From assembly GCF_963669205.1 (NCBI RefSeq), contig NZ_OY769915.1, positions 1,586,001-1,650,000 on the forward strand: a DNA stretch of 64,000 nt, given 5' to 3'. This document shows positions 51,102 to 59,032 of the stretch, piece after piece; position 1 is the stretch's first letter; the number at the start of each line of letters is the position of its first letter. The notes beneath the pieces are model-generated. The model saw only the letters and a list, made by a program, of their open reading frames with translations. It did not search any database and was not told the origin of the DNA. Source of the stretch: an uncultured Roseibium sp. (GTDB lineage Bacteria; Pseudomonadota; Alphaproteobacteria; Rhizobiales; Stappiaceae). A program made the translations under genes and the position numbers.

Positions 51102-52202
51102 ATGACGGACCAGTCTTCTCCCGAACCGGCGGGCGGCAACACGGGCAAGCGCGAACCGACGCTCGACGCAAAGGTGATCGATATCGCCATTCGCCTCGGT
51201 GTCCTCGGCCTCTTCGCCTATTTCTCCCTGCAGCTCATTGCACCGTTTTTCCTGTTCCTGCTCTGGGCCGTCGTGCTCACTGTGGCGCTTTATCCGGCCT
51301 ATGACTGGCTGGCCGGGAAACTGGGCGGGCGCAAGGTGATGTCGGCGATCCTGATAACCCTTCTCTGCCTGGCCATCGTCATCGGTCCCGTTGCGGTGCT
51401 TGTCGTCAGCCTTGTCGAAACGCTCAGTGGCTGGTTTCACGGCATTACCGGGGAAGGGCTCACCTTGCCGAAACTGCCGGAAAAACTGGCGGCGCTTCCG
51501 GTTATCGGCGACCGCATCGCCGAACTCTGGGCTCTTGCCAGCCGCAGTCTGGAGCTGTTCTTCACCAAGGTTGGCCCGATGCTGGTGCCGGCCGGAGGGC
51601 GGATCCTGTCCATGCTCGCCTCGCTGAGCGGCAGCGTGCTGTTCTTCATCGTTTCCATCATTCTGGCCGGTTGCCTGTTCGTGCCGGGTCCCGCGCTCGG
51701 CAAGGGCGCAAAGCGCTTCGCCGACCGCATCATGGCGCCGAGGGGATCGGAATTTGTCGATCTGGCAGGCGCGACCATCCGCAACGTCTCGCGCGGGGTG
51801 ATCGGCGTTGCGGTGATCCAGGGTCTTCTGACCGGCATCCTGCTGATCGCCTTCAGCGTGCCTCTTGCCGGTGTCCTGACCTTCATCGCCCTGGTCCTGT
51901 GCATCATCCAGATCGGCCCGGCGCTGGTGATCATTCCCACCATCATCTGGGCGTGGAGTTCCTGGGAATTCGTTCCCGCGCTCGCCTTCACGGTCCTCAT
52001 GGTGCCGGTGATGCTGGTCGACAACGTCCTGCGCCCGATCCTGATGTCGCGCGGCCTCGACGTGCCGATGCTGGTCATCCTCATCGGCGTTCTCGGTGGC
52101 ACCATCACCCACGGCCTGCTCGGCCTGTTCCTGGGCCCGGTTGTCTTGGCAGTGTTCTATGAACTGGTCATCGCATGGGTGAAAGTGGGCGGGGAAGATT
52201 AG
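51102..52202 (+). CDS. AI-2E family transporter
   Basis: 366 residues, about eight membrane helices in the pattern of the AI-2E (PerM/YdgG) family: IDIAIRLGVLGLFAYFSLQLIAPFFLFLLWAVVLTVALYPAYDWLAGKLGG at the N-terminus, and GVIGVAVIQGLLTGILLIAFSVPLAGVLTFIALVLCIIQIGPALV in the conserved core, ending with the MLVILIGVLGGTITHGLLGLFLGPVVLAV signature. The ATG at 51102 has CGAGGTGGGG before it; longer frames are unlikely. Family members are linked to quorum-signal or lipid export, but substrates vary. Confidence 0.9.
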   Translation: MTDQSSPEPAGGNTGKREPTLDAKVIDIAIRLGVLGLFAYFSLQLIAPFFLFLLWAVVLTVALYPAYDWLAGKLGGRKVMSAILITLLCLAIVIGPVAVLVVSLVETLSGWFHGITGEGLTLPKLPEKLAALPVIGDRIAELWALASRSLELFFTKVGPMLVPAGGRILSMLASLSGSVLFFIVSIILAGCLFVPGPALGKGAKRFADRIMAPRGSEFVDLAGATIRNVSRGVIGVAVIQGLLTGILLIAFSVPLAGVLTFIALVLCIIQIGPALVIIPTIIWAWSSWEFVPALAFTVLMVPVMLVDNVLRPILMSRGLDVPMLVILIGVLGGTITHGLLGLFLGPVVLAVFYELVIAWVKVGGED

Positions 52203-52469
52203 CAAACGGCATTCTTTTGTACCCAATCACGTTTTCGCCGAAAGCCGCCTCACGCCGTGGGAGAGGTCGGAGCGCAGCTCCGGGTGAGGGGACAAAAGGT
52301 GAGCGCTTGGCATGACGTCGCGTGCCGGGTCGCTGCGCTGAAGGAGTGCCCCGGTGTCTGGCAGACATCCGGTCAGGTGGTTGCAAAAGCGCACGGAACC
52401 ACCACCTCTTGGTCTGGCCGGCAAGGAAACACGAGCCGGCCGGGATCTTGACAGGGGCAGGAGCCGCAC
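52203..52469. repeat. Intergenic region with a hairpin repeat half-unit
   Basis: Holds GGTCGGAGCGCAGCTCCGGGTGAGGGG (about 52264-52290), a short inverted repeat of the intergenic type. No gene is evident. Confidence 0.5.
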
Positions 52470-52838
52470 TTGGGTGTGAACAAGAAGCTCGACCGTTTGA
52501 TGTGGCTGGAGCGCGTCCGGACCGCTCTTCTGATTGCGGTGATCGGCATACCGCTTGCCATTGGATTGAGCATCGTCATGGTGTGGCAAAGCGGCGTCAA
52601 CCACCATGGCGGCGAGCCTGTCTCCGGCGTGCTGCTGCATCATTCAAGCGACTATCGTGATGACGGGTCCATCCGCACTACCTTGCGCGTCCGGCTGGAG
52701 GACGGCAATGAGGTCGCGGTGCGGACACGGAACAAGGGGTTTCCGGCCGTCGGCGGGAAAATCGTGCTGATGAAACGCCTGCGCGAGAATGGCCGCGCGT
52801 TCTACTATCTGCCCCTGACAAACACCGCCGACAAATGA
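52470..52838 (+). CDS. Small membrane-anchored protein of unknown function
   Basis: 122 residues from TTG 52470 with AGGAG 6 bp upstream; GTG 52476 is an alternative. One N-terminal membrane helix (about residues 19-41, ALLIAVIGIPLAIGLSIVMVW) precedes a soluble beta-rich domain (SGVLLHH..., RTTLRVRLEDGNEVAVRTRNKGFPAVGGKIVLMKR). The pattern suggests a periplasmic OB/SH3-like fold. No family was recognised. Downstream of the AI-2E transporter gene, convergent with pdeM. Confidence 0.7.
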   Translation: MGVNKKLDRLMWLERVRTALLIAVIGIPLAIGLSIVMVWQSGVNHHGGEPVSGVLLHHSSDYRDDGSIRTTLRVRLEDGNEVAVRTRNKGFPAVGGKIVLMKRLRENGRAFYYLPLTNTADK

Positions 52839-52881
52839 CGGCTTGTGGCGACAACGCCTGCCGCCGCCTTGCACAAGGGGT

Positions 52882-53619
52882 TCAATCCCCGACCAGCCGG
52901 CTCGCCGTGAACGGGTAGAGCCTGTCGTTGCCCAGCATGAACACCGAGAACTGGCGTCTCGTGAACAGGGACGAATAGGCGCGGTCGGCGACATTGAGGC
53001 CGCCTGTCAGCGCGCCGAAGGCCGGAAGAACCAGTCGGGTTCCGTCGGTGATGAAGCAGGCGCGGCGAATGGAACGCCCGAAACGGCGCACCCGCGCGAC
53101 CGGGTGAAGGTGCCCGCAGATCTCGCCGGCCGTGTCTTTCGAACCGATCTCTTCCACCGGTTCATGCCGGAACTTGAGCGGCCCGAACGAGATTTCGTCG
53201 ACCGTCTCCCCGCAAAGCCGGACGGGGGCGACCGGGTCATGGTTGCCTGTGACCCAGATCCACTCCCGGCCGAGCTGGAGCGTCGTGAGCATGGCCCGGT
53301 AGGGAGCGGGCAATCTGTCGGACCCGTCCGCGTCGTGGAAACTGTCACCGAGGCAGATGACCCGGGCCGGATCGAAGGCGTCCATGACACCTGCGAGCTT
53401 TTCCAGGGTCGCCCCTGTGTCATAGGGTGGCAGCATGACGCCGCGCCGGGCAAAGCTGGAGCCTTTTTCAAGATGAAGGTCGGCAACGACCAGAAGGGAT
53501 TCCTCCGGCCACCATAGGACGCCGCTGTCATGCAGGCCGACCAGCTGCCCGTTGACCTGGATGTCGTGACACACCGGCGCTGTCTCATACTTGCGCAGAT
53601 GGGATGTCAGAACATTCAT
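52882..53619 (-). CDS. pdeM: PdeM-type metallophosphoesterase (ligase-associated DNA repair)
   Basis: 245 residues with the calcineurin-like metal site: D-x-H in LVVADLHLEKGSSFA, GDSFHD, GNHD in WVTGNHDPVAP, and H-P in CGHLHPVARV. This is the pattern of the phosphodiesterase encoded with the Lhr-type helicase in the bacterial ligase-associated repair set. It is translated coupled to that helicase: its ATG overlaps the helicase stop (ATGA) at 53616-53619. Proposed role: processing damaged DNA ends; activity is inferred from the family. Confidence 0.93.
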   Translation of the reverse strand: MNVLTSHLRKYETAPVCHDIQVNGQLVGLHDSGVLWWPEESLLVVADLHLEKGSSFARRGVMLPPYDTGATLEKLAGVMDAFDPARVICLGDSFHDADGSDRLPAPYRAMLTTLQLGREWIWVTGNHDPVAPVRLCGETVDEISFGPLKFRHEPVEEIGSKDTAGEICGHLHPVARVRRFGRSIRRACFITDGTRLVLPAFGALTGGLNVADRAYSSLFTRRQFSVFMLGNDRLYPFTASRLVGD

Positions 53620-56120
53620 GCCATGGCCTCGTGAACAAGATCTTCCGCGGCGTCTTCAAGCAGCGAATCCATCGCCTCGCCATAGACCGGTTCCTTGCCG
53701 ATTTCCAGAAGGATCGGCACGGCAAGCGGAGAAACGCGCGTAAGGACACTATGAGTGATTCTGCCACGAACGCGCGCAAGAAGTTCCCCCAGCCGCGAGA
53801 TATCCAGAAGTCCTTCTGCGGCGTCCGCCCAGGTGGCCTTGAGCAGGATATGATCCGGTTCATGCGTGCGCAGAACGTCGTAGATCAGGTCGGAGGAAAC
53901 CGTGACCTGACGTCCGGTCTTTTCCTGGCCCGGGTGCCGGCGCTCGATCAGTCCGGCGATGACGGCGCAGTTGCGGAACGTGCGTTTCATCAGGCTGGAA
54001 TCCGCCAGCCAGGCATCCAGATCATCGCCCAGAATGTCCTCCTCGAAGAGCCCGTCCAGCGAAATCTGTCCGCTTGAGAACAGCAGCGACAGATCGCCGA
54101 GCCCCCAGACCGACAGCGCATAGTCGTTGGCAACGAACCCCATCGGCCGGGCACCCAGGCGTTCCAGGCGCTTGGTGAGCAGCATGCCGAGCGTCTGGTG
54201 GGCCAGGCGCCCCTCGAAGGGATAACAGACCATGTAGTGCTTGTTGGAACGCGGAAATGTCTCCACGAGCAGACCGTCGCGCGCCGGCAGGACAGACTTG
54301 GTCTTCTGGATCTCCAGCCATTCCCGGACCTGGACCGGCAGGTGCTTCCAGCTTTTGGGGCTGGCGAGCATAGCGCGCACACCCTCCGCCAGGTAAGTGG
54401 ACAGCGGAAACTTGCCGCCCATGTAGGACGGGATCATAGGATTGTCCGTCTTGGCCCTCGAGACATAGGTTTCGTTCTCGCGGATGGCCTCGAAACGCAC
54501 GACCTCGCCGCCGAAGAGAAACGTGTCTCCGGGCACCATCTGGTCGACGAAATATTCCTCGATCTCCCCCAGGATGCGGCCGCCGCGCCCGACCGGCGTG
54601 CGCCGTCCGTCCGCCTTGGACCGGATCAGGCGCACCTTCAGTTTCGGGGCTTCGACGATCGTTCCGACATTCAGCCGGTATTGCTGGGCAAGCTTGGGAT
54701 GTGAAATCCGCCACAGGCCGTCCTTGCCCTTTTTCAGTTTGGCATACTGGTCGTAGCTTTTCAGCGCGTATCCGCCGGTCGCGACGAAATCGACAACCCG
54801 TTCGAAGGTTTCCCAGTCAAGATGCCTGTAGGTTTCGCTTGAGCGGATCTCATCGAAGGTCGCCGTCAGATCGAGCGGCTCTGCACAGGCCAGACCCATG
54901 ACATGCTGCGCCAGGACATCGAGTGCGCCCTTGCGCAGGGGCGGCGTATCCTGATCGCCGCGCTTTGAGGCGGCAAGTGCCGCCTGGCATTCCAGCACCT
55001 CGAACCTGTTGGACGGAATCAGCACCGCCTTGGAAGGTTCGTCCATGCGGTGATTGGCCCTGCCGATCCGCTGCGCCAGCCGGCTGGCTCCCTTCGGCGC
55101 GCCGATATTGACGACGAGATCGATGTCGCCCCAGTCAATCCCCATGTCGAGAGACGATGTCGCGACGACGGCACGCAGCGCACCGGACGACATTGCCGCC
55201 TCCACCTTGCGCCGTTGCCCGACATCGAGCGAGCCGTGGTGAAGGGCGATCGGCAGAGTGTCCTCGTTGATACGCCAGAGTTCCTGAAACACCATTTCCG
55301 CCTGGCTGCGCGTGTTCACGAAGAGCAGCGAAACGTTATGCGCCTTGATCAGCTCGTAGATGTCACCGATTGCGTAGCGCGAGGAATGACCGGACCATGG
55401 CAGTCTCTGTTCAGAGTCGAGAATGGAGATCTCCGGCATGGCACCGCCTGACACTTCAACGACGTGCGACAGCGCCTTCCTGCTTTGGTCAGGCTGATCG
55501 ACGAGATAGGCGCGCAGGTCGTCCGGTTCGGCGACGGTTGCCGACAGGCCGATGGTTCTGAGCTTCGGCGCGATGCGCCGGAGGCGTGCAAGGCCAAGGG
55601 AAAGCAGGTCGCCCCGCTTGGAGGTTACCAGAGCATGCAATTCGTCCAGGATCACCGTCTTGAGCGATGCAAACAGCCGCGCGGATGCCGGATCGGACAA
55701 GAGCAACGCGATCTGCTCGGGCGTCGTCAGCAGGATGTCCGGCGGATTGAGTTTCTGCCGCTGCCGCTTGTGCGACGGAGTATCGCCGGTGCGTGTTTCC
55801 AGCCTGATCGGCAGGTCCATTTCGGCAACGGGTGCTTCCAGGTTCCGGGCGATATCGACGGCAAGCGCCTTCAGCGGGGAAATATAGAGCGTGTGCACGC
55901 CACCGCCGGCCTGACCGGGTTTCACCTTGCCCCGCAAATCGAGTTCCACAAGGCTGGGCAGAAACCCGGCCAGCGTCTTGCCGGCACCTGTCGGGGCGAT
56001 CAGCAGCGTCGAATGGCCCTGCGCCAGATGATCGATCAGCTGCAGCTGATGCGGCCTGGGGGCCCAGCCCCGGGAGGCAAACCAGCTCTGAAATCGATTG
56101 GGTAGCAGCGCAGCGTCCAT
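53616..56120 (-). CDS. lhr: Ligase-associated DEXH-box helicase (Lhr-like)
   Basis: 834 residues. Helicase motifs in order: Walker A LLIAPTGAGKTLAGFLP (motif I), a DELHAL box (motif II, DEVH-like; reads LDELHAL), SATV (motif III), ATSSLDMGIDWGDIDLV and QRIGRANHR (motifs V and VI). The long C-terminal half, with a winged-helix-like region and the VKARLIRSKADG area, matches the Lhr-core proteins of the repair set, which unwind in the 3'-5' direction. The reading frame ends with the PdeM ATG, and the exonuclease starts 122 bp away on the other strand, forming a compact three-gene cluster. Confidence 0.93.
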   Translation of the reverse strand: MDAALLPNRFQSWFASRGWAPRPHQLQLIDHLAQGHSTLLIAPTGAGKTLAGFLPSLVELDLRGKVKPGQAGGGVHTLYISPLKALAVDIARNLEAPVAEMDLPIRLETRTGDTPSHKRQRQKLNPPDILLTTPEQIALLLSDPASARLFASLKTVILDELHALVTSKRGDLLSLGLARLRRIAPKLRTIGLSATVAEPDDLRAYLVDQPDQSRKALSHVVEVSGGAMPEISILDSEQRLPWSGHSSRYAIGDIYELIKAHNVSLLFVNTRSQAEMVFQELWRINEDTLPIALHHGSLDVGQRRKVEAAMSSGALRAVVATSSLDMGIDWGDIDLVVNIGAPKGASRLAQRIGRANHRMDEPSKAVLIPSNRFEVLECQAALAASKRGDQDTPPLRKGALDVLAQHVMGLACAEPLDLTATFDEIRSSETYRHLDWETFERVVDFVATGGYALKSYDQYAKLKKGKDGLWRISHPKLAQQYRLNVGTIVEAPKLKVRLIRSKADGRRTPVGRGGRILGEIEEYFVDQMVPGDTFLFGGEVVRFEAIRENETYVSRAKTDNPMIPSYMGGKFPLSTYLAEGVRAMLASPKSWKHLPVQVREWLEIQKTKSVLPARDGLLVETFPRSNKHYMVCYPFEGRLAHQTLGMLLTKRLERLGARPMGFVANDYALSVWGLGDLSLLFSSGQISLDGLFEEDILGDDLDAWLADSSLMKRTFRNCAVIAGLIERRHPGQEKTGRQVTVSSDLIYDVLRTHEPDHILLKATWADAAEGLLDISRLGELLARVRGRITHSVLTRVSPLAVPILLEIGKEPVYGEAMDSLLEDAAEDLVHEAMA

Positions 56121-56242
56121 GACGCAGTTTTAGGATAGCAGCCCGCAAAAGGCGAGGGCGCGCGATCAAAAATGTTCACTTTGTGTTCTATCGCGCGCCA
56201 GCCACTTGAATATGTGGTCAATCCGCGAACTAATGGCCCCTG

Positions 56243-57274
56243 ATGTCAGAGCTCCTCACGATAACGCCCGAAGGCCTCTATTCACCCGCAGCCGGTGCCC
56301 ATCTCGACCCGGTGCGGCCGGTTGAAAAGGCCGTCATCACCCACGGGCATGCCGACCACGCCCGCGCGGGGCACGGGGCGGTTCTGGCGACACGGCAAAC
56401 GCTCGACATCATGGCGATCCGTTACGGAGAAAATTTCTGCGGCAGCGCGCAGGCCATCGGCTGCGGCGAGATCCTGAAGGTCGGCAGCGCCGATGTGTCC
56501 CTGCATCCGGCCGGTCATGTTCTCGGCTCTGCGCAAGTGCTTCTGGAGGCATCCGGTCACAGAACCGTTGTGTCGGGGGACTACAAGCGCCAGGACGATC
56601 CGACCTGCGCGGCCTTCGAACTGGTCAAATGCGACACGTTCGTCACCGAGGCGACATTTGGCTTGCCCGTTTTCCGCCACCCGCCGGCGGGCCAGGAGAT
56701 CGCGAAACTTCTGTCGTCGGTGGATCTCTTTCCCGGGCAGACGCATCTTGTCGGCGCCTATGCGCTGGGCAAGGCGCAGCGCGTCATCGGCGAATTGCGC
56801 GCGGCCGGCTACGACAAGGTCATTTATCTTCATGGCGCACTGGAAAAGCTCTCGGCCTACTACCAGTCCGAGGGGGTCGACCTCGGCGCACTTGAACCGG
56901 TCGGCAAGCGCGGCAAGGAACTGAAAGGCGAAATTGTTATCTGTCCGCCCGGTCAACTGAGCGACAGGTGGGCACGGCGTTTCGGCGATCCGGTCGCCGC
57001 CATGGCATCCGGCTGGATGCGGGTGCGTGCGCGCGCCCGGCAGCGCGGCGCGGAACTGCCGCTCATCCTCTCCGATCACGCAGACTGGGACGATCTGTGC
57101 CGGACGATCCTTGAAACGGAGGCGGAGCAGATCTGGGTCACCCACGGGGCCGAGGAAGCACTTGTCCACTGGTGCGAATTGAATGGACGAAAGGCCCGTC
57201 CTCTCAATATGATAGGCTATGACGATGGCGAGGATGCCGACAGTGTCGAGGTCGCAGGGGCAAACGGACCTTGA
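56243..57274 (+). CDS. Ligase-associated DNA damage response exonuclease (MBL-fold)
   Basis: 343 residues. The metallo-beta-lactamase/beta-CASP fold has the metal motif THGHADHARAGHG (about residues 30-42), HPAGHVLGSAQ near residue 87, SGDYKRQDD, and a third His/Asp region SDHADWDDL near 275. This is the exonuclease/SNM1-like member of the Lhr repair cluster. In most genomes an ATP-dependent DNA ligase gene follows directly; here the next gene (57308) is an NTF2-like protein, so the ligase is missing from its usual place. Confidence 0.92.
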   Translation: MSELLTITPEGLYSPAAGAHLDPVRPVEKAVITHGHADHARAGHGAVLATRQTLDIMAIRYGENFCGSAQAIGCGEILKVGSADVSLHPAGHVLGSAQVLLEASGHRTVVSGDYKRQDDPTCAAFELVKCDTFVTEATFGLPVFRHPPAGQEIAKLLSSVDLFPGQTHLVGAYALGKAQRVIGELRAAGYDKVIYLHGALEKLSAYYQSEGVDLGALEPVGKRGKELKGEIVICPPGQLSDRWARRFGDPVAAMASGWMRVRARARQRGAELPLILSDHADWDDLCRTILETEAEQIWVTHGAEEALVHWCELNGRKARPLNMIGYDDGEDADSVEVAGANGP

Positions 57275-57307
57275 AGCAGCTGTCCGGATCCTGAGGGAGG
57301 CGGTCAT

Positions 57308-57742
57308 ATGAACAGCGGTGGTAGCGAAAACACCGGCAACGGTCATGCGAATGGGGCCGGTTCGAACGAGGGCGCGGAAGAGGCGATTGCCCAGCTCTTT
57401 GATGACTACCAGGCCGGTTTCAACGACTATGATATCGACCGGATCTGCGACTGTTTCGCCTTGCCTTGCGTTATCTGGCAGCATGAAAAGGGCCACGTCT
57501 TCGCCGATGACGAAGAACTGATCGAGAATATCGAGGCACTCCTGAAGGCACTGGAAAAGGAAGGCGTTACCCATTCCGATTTTCAGGTCGTCTCGAGCCA
57601 TGTCAGCGGGTCTTCCGCGCTTGTCACCCTCGACTGGTCGCAGGAAAGCGCGGACGGCGAGACGGTGCTCGAATTCACGTGCCACTATCAGCTTATTCAG
57701 GACGGCGTGGACTGGGTGATTGCGACCATCGTCAATGAATGA
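57308..57742 (+). CDS. NTF2/SnoaL-like protein
   Basis: 144 residues after a Ser/Asn/Gly-rich N-terminus. The core (about 25-140) follows the NTF2-like cone fold: AIAQLFDDYQAGFNDYDIDRICDCFALPCVIWQHEKGHVFADDEELIENIEALLKALEKEGV, then SSALVTLDWSQESADGETVLEFTCHYQLIQDGVDWVIATIVNE. Members include isomerases, delta-5-steroid isomerase-like proteins and small accessory domains; no catalytic residues are certain. ATG 57308 has GAGGGAGG before it. It takes the position usually held by the repair ligase. Confidence 0.8.
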   Translation: MNSGGSENTGNGHANGAGSNEGAEEAIAQLFDDYQAGFNDYDIDRICDCFALPCVIWQHEKGHVFADDEELIENIEALLKALEKEGVTHSDFQVVSSHVSGSSALVTLDWSQESADGETVLEFTCHYQLIQDGVDWVIATIVNE

Positions 57743-57763
57743 CCGCAGGCGCGCGTGCGCGCG

Positions 57764-58930
57764 TCAGGAAAGCAACGCCTCGCAGAACGGATAGGTGGTC
57801 ATGCGCTCGGCACCTTCGCCGGTAATCAGGAACTGGTCTTCCAGTTTCACGCCTTCTTGCGCGGCTTCTTCGCCGATGTAGCTCTCGATGCAGATCACCA
57901 TGCCGGGTTCGAACTGACCCCCGAAACCGTAGGGCACCTCGTCGAAAAAATGCGGGATATAGGGGAACTCGCCGCACAGTCCGAGGCCGTGGCCCAGGCA
58001 GTAATAGCCGTGCCCGCGGTTTTCGGCCGGGACCGGCCAGGCCGCGCGGGCAAAATCCTCGTAGCTGATTCCCGGTCGCAGGAGTGCCGCATTGTGAGAA
58101 AGTTGCGCGTGCGCGAGGCGGTAGAGATCTTGTTGTTTCCGGGCGGCGGGCCGGTCTCCACACAGAAAAGTCCGTGAAAAGTCCACCGCGTAGTGCAGGT
58201 AACCGAGGGCATCGGTATCGAAGCAGACGAGATCGCCGGTCTCCATGCGCCGGGGGCCGGCTTCCTGGAAATAGGGAAAGGTTCTGGAGCCGGACTGAAA
58301 CAGCCGTGTCGAGATGTATTCCCCCTCCGTTGCGATGAGGTGCCGGTGAAATTCGGACCAGACCTCGACCTCGCTGGCACCCGGGGCAATCGCCGCTTCG
58401 AGCGAGCCTGCCGCGGCCTCCACACGATCAACCGCCTCGCGCATGACCGCGATTTCCATCGGTTGCTTGATCAGTCGGGCTGCGGAAAACACCCCGGTCG
58501 CATCCAGAAGCGCGCAACCGGCACCGCGCAGGCGATCCGTGACCGGGACATCAAAGCCTTCGACAGCGAGGCGGCGGTCCCTGCCGAGGATGGAGGTCAG
58601 ATCCTCGACGAAACGCGCAATCTCCGACACATGGCCCGCTCCGGCGAGGGCGGTGACGCCGGGCGCCGGGCGGATGTCGGTGACAACGGGATTATCTTTC
58701 TGCAGGTGTTCGCAGCCCGAAAATTCCCACAGGACGGTGTCGCCGGACACGAGGACAAGAGCAAAGCGGAACGGCCCCATATGGCTGAAGACCGTCATGT
58801 TCCGGGCGCCGGTTGCGTAAAGGATATTGATCGGGTCTGATGTCAGAACGGCGGGAATGTCGCGCGCGCTCATCACGCTCAAGAGACGCCCATGCGTTTG
58901 CCTGACGAGATCCGCGCGATCCAATTCCAC
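57764..58930 (-). CDS. M24-family metallopeptidase (Xaa-Pro aminopeptidase/creatinase type)
   Basis: 388 residues. The five pita-bread metal ligands are readable: two Asp in VCFDTDALGYLHYAVDFSRTF (first Asp and then the Asp before FSRTF), His in CLGHGLGLCGEFP, Glu in VICIESYIGEEAA and Glu in GVKLEDQFLITG. The N-terminal domain has NILYATGARNMTVFSHMGPFRFALV. Start is GTG 58930 with AAGGAGG 8 bp upstream. M24 members include aminopeptidases, creatinase and the DMSP lyase DddP; the N-terminal part is reminiscent of the DddP/creatinase branch, but DMSP cleavage cannot be claimed from sequence. Confidence 0.85.
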   Translation of the reverse strand: MELDRADLVRQTHGRLLSVMSARDIPAVLTSDPINILYATGARNMTVFSHMGPFRFALVLVSGDTVLWEFSGCEHLQKDNPVVTDIRPAPGVTALAGAGHVSEIARFVEDLTSILGRDRRLAVEGFDVPVTDRLRGAGCALLDATGVFSAARLIKQPMEIAVMREAVDRVEAAAGSLEAAIAPGASEVEVWSEFHRHLIATEGEYISTRLFQSGSRTFPYFQEAGPRRMETGDLVCFDTDALGYLHYAVDFSRTFLCGDRPAARKQQDLYRLAHAQLSHNAALLRPGISYEDFARAAWPVPAENRGHGYYCLGHGLGLCGEFPYIPHFFDEVPYGFGGQFEPGMVICIESYIGEEAAQEGVKLEDQFLITGEGAERMTTYPFCEALLS

Positions 58931-59032
58931 GGCAGAAGCCTCCTTCCCTTGGAGTGCGATACCTGCTCTCCGGCCTCCGTATCAACGTCTTCATGCGTCT
59001 CCCACAGGGAGACGTCAAAAAAGATTTTTCCG

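Noticed and set aside
57764..58930. Firm assignment of the M24 protein as a DMSP lyase (DddP)
   Set aside because: Only the general M24 ligands are clear; the protein is shorter than DddP as I recall it, and no DMSP genes are adjacent.
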